This document shows positions 25,501 to 40,500 of a DNA stretch of 64,000 bases, piece by piece. This stretch comes from Chytridium lagenaria (Eukaryota > Chytridiomycota > Chytridiomycetes > Chytridiales > Chytridiaceae), in NCBI GenBank assembly GCA_025449115.1, contig JAHLKC010000130.1:1-64000 (forward strand). Reading direction: 5' to 3'. The notes under the pieces are model-generated. The model was not told the DNA's origin, did not search any database, and saw only the letters and a program-made list of their open reading frames with translations. The position numbers were made by a program, and so were the translations under genes. Position 1 is the first letter of the stretch; every line of letters begins with the position of its first letter.

Positions 25501-28500
25501 GGACCTTCATTTTGTCTCGACTGCTCTGGTTCTATGGCTGGAAACTTCATACGTGCGTGCAGATCTTCGATCGAGTCTATCATTCGTGAAGACTGCCGCT
25601 TAGACGACCGCATCTCCCTCACCACCTTCCAAAATGTTGTCAAGGAAGTCTTTTCTCTCACACAGAAGCAGAGCAGCGACAACGCGGAAAAGCTCATCGC
25701 AACCTTGAACAACAAGACTGTCTGCGACGGCTCTACGGCATTCTACGACGCTTTGCTCTCAGCGGTGAGAAAGACCTCAACCTCAACCATGGGCTCCGGA
25801 CCATCAAATTCGACGTCTCTTGCGACCAGGCGCGTCTGGTTAGTGGCTCTGACGGATGGTGACGATAACTCATCACATTCGGTCCCAAGTCAAGTTGCTG
25901 CAGAAATTCGCAAGAACCCTAATGTTGGGCTCATCGTCATCACAGTTGGGAAGCTTGGTAATGAGCCGGCAATCCGAGAACTGGTTGCTGCGGCAAACGC
26001 TAGTCCCTCTGGTGGTGGTATCCTCCTCAAGGCAGATCAAAGCTCTGAGGGAATTCGTGAGGCCTTTGGAAAGGTCGCAAGAATGATTGTTGGAGACCTC
26101 AAAGTCGAATCATTGTGAGGCGCTTGACATTTTGATCTTTTCAGCATCTTTTTCATTACTACATTTGTTACTTTCCGACGCGTGTACATTCTCTTTCCAC
26201 GTTTGTTATTGTTCATATCAATAAGGTGGTTGCCTCTTCTTACTTAATAAATCATATACATCATCTGATACCAGAATATACTTGACCATTGGAATCCGAA
26301 AAAAAAACAATTACTCCGCCCACTTTTAGATCAGTTTGAGGAAAAGGTTGTCTGGTATTTTGTATGCGATTTTGGTTTCTGGGGCCGTTGGCATTCTCCA
26401 TAATCTTGCTGCTGGGGAAACGACAACCGAGAACCACATCAAACCTCCACGTTCTGGTCCATTCTTCTCAAGGCTCCTCGCGTTTTACTACAATGTTCCC
26501 ACCATTGGACGAAGATCCCTCATCATCGGGAGCTTCCGAGGCCGATCGCATTAATGAGGAGAAGGCATACACAAAAGTCTTGAAGGCTTTCAAGGGATAC
26601 AGGACTCACACGCTTACGGCAAACGAGAAACGGCGGAAAGATTGGAGCTCCATCCCTGAGAATCATCGGAATATGGTTCCAGAGTATCATCGAAGACTCG
26701 CAATCGTTGACCAGAAGATCTTGAAAAATGCAGACTTTGTTGACATGCTTCTTGAAGGACAGGGGGATCCCGACCTTCCGGTGTATGGAAAAAACGGGGT
26801 GAGTGGGTGGCAATTCGATTAGCCTTCTTGTGATGCATGCATGCATGGTACCGCATGCACTTATTGTAATTGCACTTATATCAATGACATTAAGGCATTT
26901 GCCAGAGTCTTCAGTTGCATCGGGATTGATCGCACATAGTGTTGTTTATTGCGTTCGTTTGTTATTTCTAAATCATGTTTCTTTTTCTTTTTCTTTAGAA
27001 ACCTCTTGAACCAGAACCTGTGATGGAGAGCGACATGGACAAAGTAAATCTTCAGTTTACATCTTTCATCAGCTCCCTATTTCATCCGCTTTTTATTCTA
27101 AACGTTTGATCTTATAAGGTTCGCAGCACGTTGAAGCAGTTTGTGAGAGATTGGTCGACTGAGGGTGAACCAGAAAGGAAAGCAACATACAAGCCGATTG
27201 TGGATGCGTTATTAAAGTATTTTCCTACATCAACGGAGGCTGAAAGGTACATGCTTCTCCCTTTTTTCGGTGTTTCTTAAATGCTTTATTGACGGACTGT
27301 CTTGTAAAAATGAAGAGGCGAAATATCGGTGCTCGTCCCCGGAGCTGGTCTAGCGCGTTTAGCCTACGATATTGTAAAATTAGGTAAAAGAAATCTTTTT
27401 CTTACCTCTCTAGTCCATTGTGAATTAACTTTAAATCTATAACCGTAGGATTTACGTGTCAAGGTCAGCAAAGCATCTTTTTTTATCATGACCTTTGTGC
27501 TTCTTCAAAGAGAAATCATTATCTATCTTACATTGTTCCAAACGATAAGGAAACGAGTTTAGCTTTTTTATGCTGTTGGGGTCAAACTTTATTTTAAATC
27601 GGTGAGTTTACTTTTAAATGTAGATCTACCGCTTTTTGTCACTAACTTTGCTCGCTTCTTGTAAATTAAGAATGTCACCCCCTCAAAAGATTGAGATATT
27701 TCCCTGGGTGCATTCTTTCTCCAATATCTTATCTCCAGAACATCAACTAAAGTCCGTCCAAATCCCGGACGAATACCCGGGAGATATTCCTGAGACGGCC
27801 GCCTTTAGCATGGTAGCCGGTGATTTTCTAGAGGTGTATTCACATCGGGATCAGAAAGGTGAGATTGGCTTGGGAAAATATTGATTTCAGGTGATTTCGG
27901 TTTGACTTGCTATTCTAGGAAAATGGGATTCCATCGTCACATGCTATTTTATTGACACTGCAAAGAATATAATTCAATATCTTGAAGTTATATCTGGAGC
28001 GCTCAAGCCTGGAGGCTTATGGATTAATATGGGTACACTTTCTTCTTACATTTTGCGTTTTAGGTTTAACCATTTTTAATGTTCCTTCAACAGGTCCGCT
28101 CTTATACCACTTTGAGGGAATGAAAAGTGAGATATCTATAGACCTCAATCTAGAAGAAGTGAAGCTAGTGGCCAAAAAGTTTGGCTTTGAATTTTTGGTG
28201 AGAAAATCCATATAAACTCATGAGAGCTGACGTTATTGAATTCCACTTGCAGGAAGAATCGACCCATTCATCCACATATACTGCAAATCCAAATGGAATG
28301 CTTCAATGTAAGTCACGGCATTACTACTTTTCGTGTTGCAAAGTCAATTTACAATTAAGCCACCATCATTCCGTGTTATAGACGTGTATAATTGTGCATT
28401 CTTTGTCGCAAGAAAAAAGTGACACAAGACCAGAAGATGAAATATTCGGACAACAGTGATGACATGCAAAGTTTGGCTGGCGACGACTCTGAGACTGAAG

Positions 28501-31500
28501 TAGAAGAGTCTGAGGAGGAGCCTGAAGAGCCAAACCGGTACGGAAACGGACACAGAGGATGATGATCAAGGGGACGCCGCAATAAAATTTGAAATAAAGC
28601 GCTCCTCATTTGTCCCCATCATTGATGAAGATCGGAAGGCCTTTTTGACAAGAGTCAGAAATGCAGCCCCACGGGATTTGTTCAGCATTCCAGAGAGTCA
28701 GCCTGATACTTTAGCTAAAGGGATCGCTCTTAAGAATTATCAGGTTCGTTGTTGCGCCCCAAATAAGTGTGGCCCTGTTTATTTAGAATTTCGCTATAGC
28801 TTCAAGGAATTCAATGGATGGCTTCTCTGTTTAAGAAAGGCCTTGGAGGGATTCTGGGTAGGTTTTTAGTCTCTCTCCGGTTAAAGAGTTGTTTAAAGCG
28901 ATTTTTTCTGACGCCGATTACCTTTTAAGCTGATGAAATGGGATTGGGAAAAACGATTCAAGCCATATCTTTTCTGTTGCATCTCAAGCATACAGAGAAT
29001 CATCCGCCACCCTATCTCGTCGTCGTCCCACTTAGTGTACTTGATAACTGGATGGCAGAATTTCAAAAATTCGTAGCACCCGATGGGATCAGTGTATTTC
29101 TATATTATGGGTCAAAGGAGAAGAGAGCGAATCTTCAAAAGGAGTTTTCTAGAAAAAACGTGAGTTTCAAATATCTACACATGATCTATCAATTACTTTC
29201 TCTTGTACGTTACTTATACTAAATGTAGAAAAAGGATGTATTGCTGACAACATTTGACACCATATATCACGTATATGACCAAATATCCCCAAAGTTCTTA
29301 ACTTATTCTAGGACGCTAGCTTTTTAGCTTCACAGAAGTTTTCATTCATTGTGGTGGATGTAAGTTCAATTGTCTTTATAGGTCGTTTACCTAATATAGA
29401 ATTCAGGAAGCGCATAAATTGAAAAATGAGCAATCAACTCTTCACGGCATTCTCCTTAGCTTAAACATCCAGTACTCCCTATTATTAACTGGAACACCCC
29501 TTCAAAATAACATCGGCGAGCTTTCTGCTCTTTTGGCTTTTGCCTGCCCATCTGTATTTGTTTACAAAACCGGAAAGAGCTGCATATCCACATGGTTCGA
29601 CCAATCTAGTACCTTTGAAGAACTTGCAATGGTGAAGGAAGTTGTAGCACCGTGAGTGAAGTATGCATTCAGGTCCCTATTGACGCTTTTTTAAGATTCA
29701 TTCTTCGACGAGAAAAGAGCCTCGTTCTTGATTTGCCTGATATGAAGGAGTACATTATGCTACCACGTATGTTTGTTTTTCTGCTTTTAATTGATCCACT
29801 GCAGCTCTGTCCTCAACGCAGCGGAAACTCTATAAGTCTTTGCTGTTGAAGGATCCCACCGTTTTCTCATCATCTCGCACGAATAGTTTGATGAATGGTA
29901 GTATTCTGTTTGTCATATTAATACTAAAAAAAGCAAGTCTTGATGAACCTTCGCAAATGCTGCAATCATCCTTACCTGTTTGGTAAATACTAGAGTTATA
30001 TCAGAGGGTTAAAAGCATTAGACGGAGTTGAGCCAGAGCCATTTGAAGCTGGCGAACATTTAATACAGGCTTCCGGGAAGTTGGTTGTAGTTGATAAACT
30101 TTTGGCAGCACTAAAGAAGAGGGGCCACAGAGTTCTGGTAATCAATCATTTATCGTAATGGCCCTTTACCATTACTGTAGATTTTCTCGCAGATGACTCA
30201 CATGTTGGATATTCGTAAGCTTTACAAATCAAGGCGTCTCTAACTTTGTGTCAAAATAGTTCAAGACTATCTAACTTACCGAGGACATACATATGAGCGC
30301 CTCGACGGCTCAGTTCGTGGAGAGGAGAGATTTTTGGCCGTTCAAAGGTTCTCGGAAGCCGAATCAGAAAATGAAAGCTTTGTGTTTTTGCTCTCTACCA
30401 GAGCAGGCGGAGTTGGTTTAAATCTGGTTGCTGCTGACGTCGTTATCTTTTTTGATTCGGATTTCAATCCGGCCATGGATATGCAGGCTGCTGTTAGTAC
30501 ATTTTAAACATAACATCTTACGGGCTTCTTAGGCTCGTGTTCATAGAATTGGGCAAAAAAATACTGTTCGGGTTTTTCGCTTACTCTCCGAAGGTTCTGT
30601 CGATGAAATAATATGGCGTCGAGCCAATGCTAAGAAGGCTATTGGAAGTTTTATCATCCAAAACGACACCTCCACTAAAAAACTCAGCAAAGATGTGCTT
30701 TTTACCCAGTATAAAAGGTTTTTAACAGCCACTTAGGCTTTTAGTACAGAAAACTTGGCAACGATTTTGAGATACGGTTTCATGATATTGTGAATGGCGG
30801 CGACGATGATGATAACGGACAAGGTTTTTATAAGCCAACGATTTGTAACATCTGATAAAATGCAGGAAAGGACGATGGTTGTTATGAGGCTTATTTCGAC
30901 GAACTCTTGGATGAGCCTGTTGTAAACATTGAGCCGGAGGAGGTTACGTTAAATTCTCGCAATCACAACGAAGGAATGATGGTTGAAGGCAAGGCCAATA
31001 TATACCTCTTTGACGGAGTCGATTTCCGAGCAGACGACGAAGCTCTTCAATCTTTACTTGCGACAAAAGTCATAGTGGGGAATGAAAAGGTTCCAATAAC
31101 GTTGGTAGGATTGGCAGAATCTTGAAAACCTTAACCGCTTTCAGAGGACCAGGTCACGAATCGAGAAGACAGCAGCATCGATTGAGGACGAATTACGATC
31201 AGCTGCGTCGCGATCGGAAAAGAGGCGGCACCAGCGTGATGAAAAAGTCAAGGCAAAATGGCTTTCCAACGGTTATACATCACATGCTTTAGACACTGTC
31301 AGCGATCTTGCCTTTGAAGATTTGTCCGAGGACAATGGTGAACATATTGATGAAGAACCGTTGGCATGGGTAAAAGGAGATCTTTCGAGTCCATATATAA
31401 AAGAAGACGAATCTGCAGTAATAGTCATGTAAGTACGAAAAGACTAAAGATGGCAATAGGCCTTTGGCTGTTGTTCAAGTGCAATAAAATCTGCATGAAT

Positions 31501-34500
31501 ATTTATATTTCATTTTTAGGGTCGTTGATAATTCAGGATCGTGGTCAAGTCGAGGCGTATTTGGTGCGCTTTCAAAATTGGATTCACGGCTGGAAGACGT
31601 GGGTTTTCCGTTGTTTTTAATACATAGCTAATTATGACTTTACAGTATTACAAAAAAGCTGCTGAAAATGACGATCTGAAATACGGAAGCGCGCATTTAC
31701 TGCCTATAGAAGGGCAAAAAGGTCTCTATATTGCTCTTATTGTTGCGCAGAAGCAGCATGATCAAGGGCCTGGCGCTATACGATTTAATGACATGGAGAC
31801 TGGATTCCAGAAAATCGGATTTTTTGCAAAGTTGGAGAAAGGTATCTCTTCAATTTGAAATCTCAACTAAAGATCTAGCTTCTGTCCATATTCCTCGCAT
31901 CGGACAGAACACTCCAGGGTTTGATTGGTATAAGACTGAAAGAATTCTGCGGAAATGCTTACTTAGACTTGGAATTAGAAGGTTTGGGTTTGTTCAGCTT
32001 TCAGTTTAATTGATGCATGATTACATTATTCTTTTCAAAGCCTTGTCTATTATTTCAAAAGGTCAAGTGATAAAAGGAAACATCCCGGGACTCTTGGGTC
32101 CCCGAGGTCAAAGGCGAAAAAACAGAAGCAGGAGCAGAAAGATATTGGCATTCAACGACCACTACCTTCCCACTTTCATGGCATGAGATTTCGTCTTTCA
32201 GAATTCAAAGACGTACATTTAGAAGATCAAGTCCGACGACGTATTATTGCTTATGGTGGCACGGTCTGTGACTCTGATGATGACCAAAGGGATTCAACTA
32301 TTATACTTCAAGCTGGATCAAGACACTCCGGTAATGAAGATGCAAGAGTGAAATCCATGAGATGGTTTATTGAGCAAATAAACCAATAGCTGCAGTTTTA
32401 CATTTCGAGGTTCAGGAAATCGCGTACAGACTGTGTCAATTTCTTTTCTTCCTCAAGAGGTAAGATACACCTTTTCCAATGTGCTCTCTCGGGGGTACCG
32501 ATCAGTTCCGAAAGAACTCGTCTTAATTGCATTAAGCAAGAAAGCAATAAAGAGCAGGAGCTTACCTTCCGAAATTAATGTCGAACAACCGTGGAGGTGG
32601 CCTTCCACCCGCCATGATCTCATAAGCTGTTACTTCCATCTCATGCAATTTATCAAGAGAAGGCGATATAACAACAATACTGCCTGGTGTTCCATCGGCA
32701 GAGGGTATATCGAAGCTAAAATAAGGCGCCGACGTGTTGGCCGGTAATGTCCCATCACGGCTCACAATCTCCATGCCCTCCTTCGCAGCAGTTTCTTCAA
32801 ACGCAGCCGTGACTTGTCCCAATACTGCTTGGGGAACTGGTATTACCTTTGAAGATCGATTAAATGCATCACAAATGGCAACCTTACTTGAATATGCATA
32901 TGCTGCACGCCATTTATAGCCTCTGGAGAACCAATACCGAGTACGTCTCAAAGAAAATAGCTTCCTCTCCTCGTTTTTGAAATGCTTTGGAAATTTCACG
33001 CTTTATCCTATCAACTTCCGTAAGAGTCACCGTCGCACCAGCTCCAGCTTCAAGTGTCCTCATATTGGTATAATGTCCAAGCGGAACAATCAGAAGATGA
33101 CCGCCCCATTCACTGATTCCTCCTTTCGCTAAAGCCACATAGGCTTCTGAACCAATGTTAACGATAAGATGTTTCTCCAGCTTGGGATTGGACAGACAGA
33201 ACCAGCACCCCGCCAAATCCCTCAATGGAGGTTTCTTTGATGGGCACTCGCGAATGTGATGGCCACCTTGTCCGCATATCCGACAAATGTAGGTTGGGGG
33301 CACCTTTCCACGACCATTATGGCTGCCATAATCAGACGGATGGCCAGGAGGTCCCCCTGACCCTCCTTTCTGAGGACAATCCGAAATATAGTGACCAGGA
33401 GTGTTGCAAATGCGGCACAAGTAACTTGACGGAGGAGCATCATCTGGTGATTGAAAGTGAAAATGTAAAATTCATTAGTCGATATTCTACCGCAATCGAA
33501 AACTGCTTGAGTAAGAAATTTAGACGCATTCACATACTCCGTCTTCTTTTATCCCTGGCTTCGCCGAAGAAAAAACTTCCGTTTCCATTGTCCTGAGAGA
33601 GATTGAGGTTTTTTTTCAAAAAAAAAAAAATCGAGAAAACCAAGCCAATGTTGCTTATTATAGTTATGAGAGCAACAGAATTATATGGTTCGGAAAGAAA
33701 TGGAGAAACTCTAACAAATAATTTACCTCGGGCTCTTCTCTCGGACGCTTCCCAGCAGGTCCATTCAAGTTAAACGGATTCTCCGTACAGTTTGGAGGAA
33801 GAACGGAGAGACTGGACCTGTCCAAGGACGCCATTGGGGTAATATTGAAGGCATAAAACCACTAGAAATGTATAATGTAAAAGAATATCAGTAAAATTAT
33901 CATCAATATTTAACAAGTACGCTAATGGAAAAATCTGTTACCCTCTCTTTTGTTGCTGCTCCAAATTCTCCCAGACCAATAAATCTGGATGGATGCGACG
34001 CTCCAAATTTGTTCTTGTAAGGCTCACGCTCAAAGAAAAATCCGGGACCGCCTGTACAAAGAATAGTTAGTCAAATAACAGTAGAGTGTGTAAATATAAA
34101 AATCACTTACCTGCAAAATGGTATCGGGGCTGTAAAAAATCCTGCCACTTCTGCAACAGGTCGGACGGATCCATTCAAGGCAGACACTTTTTGCATTCGC
34201 AAGAGCTGCATTTTCCATTTGAGACAGAGTGGTGATTGCCTTCGGGCCATTCCGAAGTAATCAAAATATCGGTTTTTACCGGAGGTGCACGTTGAATTGG
34301 GGGCGGGGGTAATCTAGCCTTGCTGTTGATAGAACTCAAACTCTGTCCGGAAGCCAAAGATGCAACTATATGACCGCTGTAATGACGGGATGATTCTGGG
34401 TCTTCAATATTCACGCTGTGGTCTTCAGGAGAGTAAAACACCACTGAGATATGCAATCTTCAATCCTTGGAGAGTCGAGTAAGTTCCTGCAGATCCTTTG

Positions 34501-37500
34501 TTCCAGTTAGATTAGGAGTGCTCAAGGTTTTACCCAGATAAAGAGGTTCTCGCATATTTCCCCTTGATTCTTGGAAACGGCATCGCGAACCTTTTGCGGG
34601 AATAAATGTCCCTCCGCGAATGATGTATGTAGATATTGGGACTGTTCAAGCACATTTAGAATAATACTCTTTGTTGGAAAAAAACCACATTATCCAACCT
34701 ATGATTTTTCCTTTCAATAGCGCCAATATCTGCTCATCCGTCTCCTGCCCCGAGAAGAAGTCTCCACAACACAACATCAGGTCAAACGGCCCATGCTTCT
34801 TGTGCATCGTCGAAACCTTTGCGAAGAAGGCCTCAAACTGCCCATTGACACTACCTACAACCAGAAGCTTCATCTCTGTTGTTACACAAAATAACAGGAA
34901 TGGTGCCTTTGTTACCGAAAAATCTTACGAACAGAATGCTGTGCATATATGTTTCTCAAACTCTTGCTGACACTGGTGCTCAACCGTAAACACTCTCTTT
35001 TGTTTTCACATGAACGAGACGCAAAAAATGTCATATTGAGGCATGATTTAGTTTTGATCACTCGTATCTGATAAGCGTCGAAAGAGACAATTGCCATCTC
35101 CGATAATATGTGTGCTGCCTAGCATTCGAAGGCCTCCTTCGCTTTCGGCAGGATATCCATCAGAATCTCAACGTAAGGTCGGTACTGACTCAGAATATCC
35201 TTGCCATGCAGCTTCGACTCAAAAATTATGATGAAACTCAACCTGTGCTCGGTATCAATATGATCGAAATGGACGGAGGTGGCATTGACGGTCCGATCTA
35301 GTTTCATCATTGACAACATTTGCATCACCCATTTGTTAGCTTGGATGATGCTTCTTCTATGAAGATAAATCATCGACCGCATCATCCTGATCTGCAATTT
35401 CAGTATGATGCGGTTTTGGCCGTTTCTCTCCCATAGTTGAAGAATGGGTGGAAGCCGGAGATGCTGGGACGGTATCTTTGCTGCTGGATGATAGAAATCC
35501 ATTAGTCTTCTTTTGAACCTTCCCCTTGTCCTTGATCTTATTCTACCAGAACCCCATGCTGTCCGGACTCCCATATCCAAATTCATATTTATCTAAAATA
35601 ATTATTCAAAAATAATAAAAGACAGCCAACGAAATTTTTTGTAGGAAATTCGGAGGAATTGTCAAGCTTCCGTTTCTGAAAGATTCGCTGTATGGTTCGA
35701 ATTCATGGTGAACATCATGTCAGTGTCAGACCTCTCCAACGTATCCACCTGCTAACGTTAAGACTTTCAACAGGTGGACCCGGAAGACAAGGAGAGGGCG
35801 AGGAGAGTATGGCTTGCGGAGCTGGAGGAGCAGCGCAAGGAGCATATGAAGGCAAAGAAATTGGAGGAACAGCAGCGAAAAGAAGCTCAGCTGGTAAGCT
35901 TGTCGGAGTCAATTATCTTTAACCAAATTCAGGTATACACTAGTTTATTTGAGGCTCCTTGGAGAGCTGCGACAAGGAAGGATGATGGAGACGAAGAGAG
36001 GAGGCAAGCTGCAGAGGGAGGTCGTGGTCGACGGGTAATTTGACTTTTGACAGACGGATTAATTAACAAATTCAATAGCGGACGTTTTCAGAGAATCCAT
36101 CTCAATCACCTCCTACAAATACAAATATCAACCCTTTACCGCAGATTGACCGGCAAGTCCTTAGTCAGAAAGCAAAGGCTGCTCATGCCGCGCCCGCAGT
36201 TGAGTACGGAGACTTTTTCTGGTCAAATAGGAGAACCGGTGGAGGTGGTGCACCAATGAGGGATGTGCGCGGTAACGTTGTTACTTCGCGCAAGAGAATG
36301 GATTCGTCGGAAATGCAAGAGAGGGATCCTGCCTTTGACAAACCACCTATTCGAAATGAAACCCCACATCAGCAAGGCAGACCTGAAACAAAGCCAGGAA
36401 CGCCTCTGCCAGATGACGGGTTTCGCCGTCGTAAAGGATTCTTTAATGAAGATAGAAATGCTCAGGATTTGGATCGTAAACAAATGGAGGCAGCAGAGTG
36501 GAGAAAGGCATTAGAGGCACAAGTGCGAGAAAAAAAGATAGAGATGAAAAGGAGAAGCATGAACGTAGGGAAGACAGCGGGGTATGGCAGCGATCAGAAT
36601 CTCGAACGACCAACCCCATCACCGATAGGTCTGATTCTCGCAATGACCATAAAGGAGGAAGTTTGTATCCCAAGTCTGAGTCATGCACCGGCCAAAAAGA
36701 GGTTACTTCTTACCCCAAGTCAGATTCTCGCGTTGGCCAGAAAGAAGTGACTTCTTACCCAAAATCGAAACCCCAAAAGCGCAATCGAGAAACTTCAGCA
36801 GTCGGCTTCCGCAGGCCAGGAAAGAAGAACGAAAGCCAATTTTGACCCCACTGCAAACAAAATCTCAAATTTCAAGCTTAGAACGGCCTAATCAAGCAAT
36901 CCGACGGAAGGAGGTGTCATCCCTGAAACCACTTGCTGGGGTTTACTTGAAAGAGGCTCCGGAGAAAAGAGCTACAGTCCCATCTTTTCCAGAGAAGCCT
37001 CCTCTTGATCAACCAATAAGAACCAACGCCATCAGCAGCAACGAGCTTCAATTTGCTGTGCAGCGTGCAAGTGTACAAAATTTTGGGGATAGGGCTGAGG
37101 AATTTAATAACGAGGATTCTTATGATGAGCGTCGACTTAAAACGGCTGACGTGTCCCCGACACGAAAGGTCAAAAATATTCTCAACAATGTCAAGCGTAC
37201 ACAGGCAAAGGAGGCATCGCTGGGATTTCAAGGGCACATTGATATAAATACTGATGGGCGAAAGAGCAAGAATGAGGATATGCCTTTGGGGTCGTTAAAG
37301 GTGGGAAAAAAAAAACCGACGGCGGCCTCTAAGTTGAGACTGCCCGGAGGAAAGGCGGTTCATCCTCGCGAAACTTCTCTCAAGGAGGCTCTTCAAACCA
37401 GTGGTCCTTTGACCTCTATCGTAGTGTCAAAACGGAAGACAGAAGCATCACACCACTCAAGCAAATCCACAATCAGCCTTAAAGACCACAGTCAACAACC

Positions 37501-40500
37501 CATCTCTGAAGAATCTGACACAAGGCCAAACCGTTTTGCGAACAGAATTTCTACTCGCGGCGAGGATTCCATTCTAGCACATCCTAGTGATCTTAATGAT
37601 CGAATCAGACATCAAAGGCATGAACGTGTACTTTCAAACATCTCTGAGGCCACTCCTGCTGCTGGCCTTCCATCAGGCCGGCAAAAGCAAGACGACTCTG
37701 TATCAGCACTTTTGGATGAGTCGACTTCTCGCGACATCCCTCCAAGGCGTGAGAGGATGAGGTCAAATCTCTCAGACGTACCGGCAGGTCTACCATCAGG
37801 GAGGCCTCAAGTTCCTTCACATTCTCGGAATAATTCTGTAACTTCTCGACCACCGTGGGCTATCGATGACGATGGATCGCGTTATGACCCCATCCCTCCA
37901 CCAAAAGAATACAGCGACGAGAATATTCGTGTTCGCAAGGGCCGTAAATTTCGGGTAGCTGAGGACGCTGAAGATATTCTTCGGCGAGATGCATTGGATA
38001 CGCTCCGTTCCTTTAGTGGTCTTTTGGATGAAGAGAAGCGGAGAGTTGAGCTCGTTTATCCTCCTCGCAGATAGCACCCAATTAATATATTTGTATAATA
38101 AATTTGAGAACCCCGTTTACTTTTGTCATGTGGAAGAGTAAGACCCCAGCAAAGCCAGCGAAAACAGCGAAAACATCACAGCCATCGCTTAACTTTGACT
38201 CTTTTAATCCTGATGACCTTGATAACCTTCCTGACCTCAACCTGGAAGATGACCCAGATCTCTTGGTGGGTTATTGGACTCTTCATGCAACTTTGTTAAT
38301 ATGAGGTAGAATGAATTGGAATCCCTAAAAGCCAGCATGGGTCTATCAGCACCGTCTACCAAGCCTGTACAGGCACCGAGTAAGGGCAAAGAACCTTCCG
38401 CGAAGTTAACTGCAGAGCCTCCCAAACCCCCTTCGACAGCAGCTCCCACCGTTGCCGCCGCCGATGTGGATGACATTGTTGCTGGACTCTCCGGACTTGA
38501 CATTGAACATGCAGAGGAAGAAGTTCACGTGGACTTCACTGACGACGATATGAATGACCCGAATCTTCTCGGGGAGTTGAGCAAAATAGCTGGGGATGAT
38601 GAGGGTGAAGAAGCAAGTCCAAAAGATACCACACCTGAAGTGCATGCATCCCAAGACGCGGTGGTGACAGAGCCAGAACCTTTAGCATCGTCGACTATAG
38701 TCATTGAAACAACCCCACTAGAGGCACCTACTGAAGCCGATACTCTGCCACTGGAAGTCAAACTGAGATCTCAAGACCCCAACGTCATCCTTAAATATGT
38801 GCAGCTGGAAAAAATCCGCGCTGTCAACAAGAAACGTGGAGGGATAGAAATGGCGCTATGGAGTGTTTGCGTGCCGTCAAGGCGTTGGAAGCGAAGTATG
38901 AACAACTTATTAAGGCGTCAAGCGGCCATCCTATCCCTGAAACTCCGACCTCCCCGGTTTCCTCCACACTATCTGCCGCTGTCATTGCAAAAGCGAAGTC
39001 CCATCCAACCCGCCTCTAGCCGCTGAATTCGACGCTGACTCTGCAAGAGACCCTTTGTCCTCCTCCCAAACCCTTTCCACGTCTCTTCCAAAACTAAAGG
39101 ACCGTTTAATGGAATACAAAAAGGCCGCCTTAGCGTGGAAACGTCAGGGTGATCTCACCAAAGCGCGAGAGTACCTCGCCATCACAAAGAAATTACAAGA
39201 GGCCATTGATGCTGCTGCAACCGGTGGAGCACTTACTGGCATCACCTTACCCGATCCTCCTACCTACCCATCTGACACTGCCCCAGATACCGTCTCCGAA
39301 GGCTCCGAAAAATCATCGCGCGCCCCTGTCAGCTCTTTAGGCGTCGCTGTCCCCGACACCATCGACACCCTTCCAACTCTCATCCACTCCCCCGCTACAG
39401 TAGACGCGAACCCCACCACAACTTTCTCCTACCTCAAAACCACTCTACAAGCCCAAATCACCTCTAGCACCACCATTGCGGCCTACTTTTTCAAAAACTC
39501 GAAAAAAGATCTCGCGCTTCAATTCCACAAGCTCAAAAAACTATGCAAACCGATCTGGAAGCGTTGGAGGCTCTCATGATGGCTGGTGCGCCGCCGCCAG
39601 GGTTTTATTTCAAGAATGTCGGGTATGAGATTGAACAGGCGGAATAGTGAGATTGGGTTTAGATGAGATTGAGTTTACGGTTGTTGGGGCTTTTGAAGTC
39701 GGGAGTACTGCGGGGGTTAGTGTGTCGAGTTCGGAATTGGAGTGCTTTGTGGCGTTTGATGTAGGTGGCCTACGGAGGAAGCGAGGGCGGCGGAGGGGAG
39801 GGGTCAGACGGCTGTGCGGCAAAGGGGCATTCTCCTGGTGAGTTTTTTTCATTTACTTTTGTGTTTTTACCTGAATGTGGATTTCTTTTGCTACGTATAT
39901 TTGAATCAATTATCTTCTGTATAAAATTATGCTCATACAACTATCCCTCATTTATTTTCATGGTCCTGTTAATGTTATATTTATGTTACATTTTTTTTCT
40001 TTTGTATGACGGCCTAACCTTCTCCCTAGTCTTTAACTATTCCAAACGCCTAAAAATTGAACGCAACCGCACCTTCCAACGTTTCGTCGAGCGTAAACGT
40101 GCCACCTTTGACATCTATCATCAACCCCGTGGTTGGGGCCGGTCTTTCCTTTTTCTCAAAACCCGTTCCCGTAGGTCGGGCATCGATTCCTCTTTCAAGT
40201 CTTTTAGTGAAATGCGAGATCCATGATGTTTTTCCTGTGAGTCCTCTTGTTTCTAATTAGTCATGTGCTGAACTTTTTTTTTTGGTGGCAAGTTGGTGGA
40301 TATCGCGAATTCGAGGAAGAATGTGCCAGGCAAGTTGGAGGTCAAGGTGAAGTTGAGGGTGCCGCTTACGAAACAGGATGTAGTGAAGAAGGAGGAGAAG
40401 TGGATTGTGTTGGATTTGAATGGGACCCGACGTCGGGTCCGGCTGCTCCTATTTCAGCACCTGTCGTGAATCCTGCTGTGAAAACTAAGCCAGACGTGAT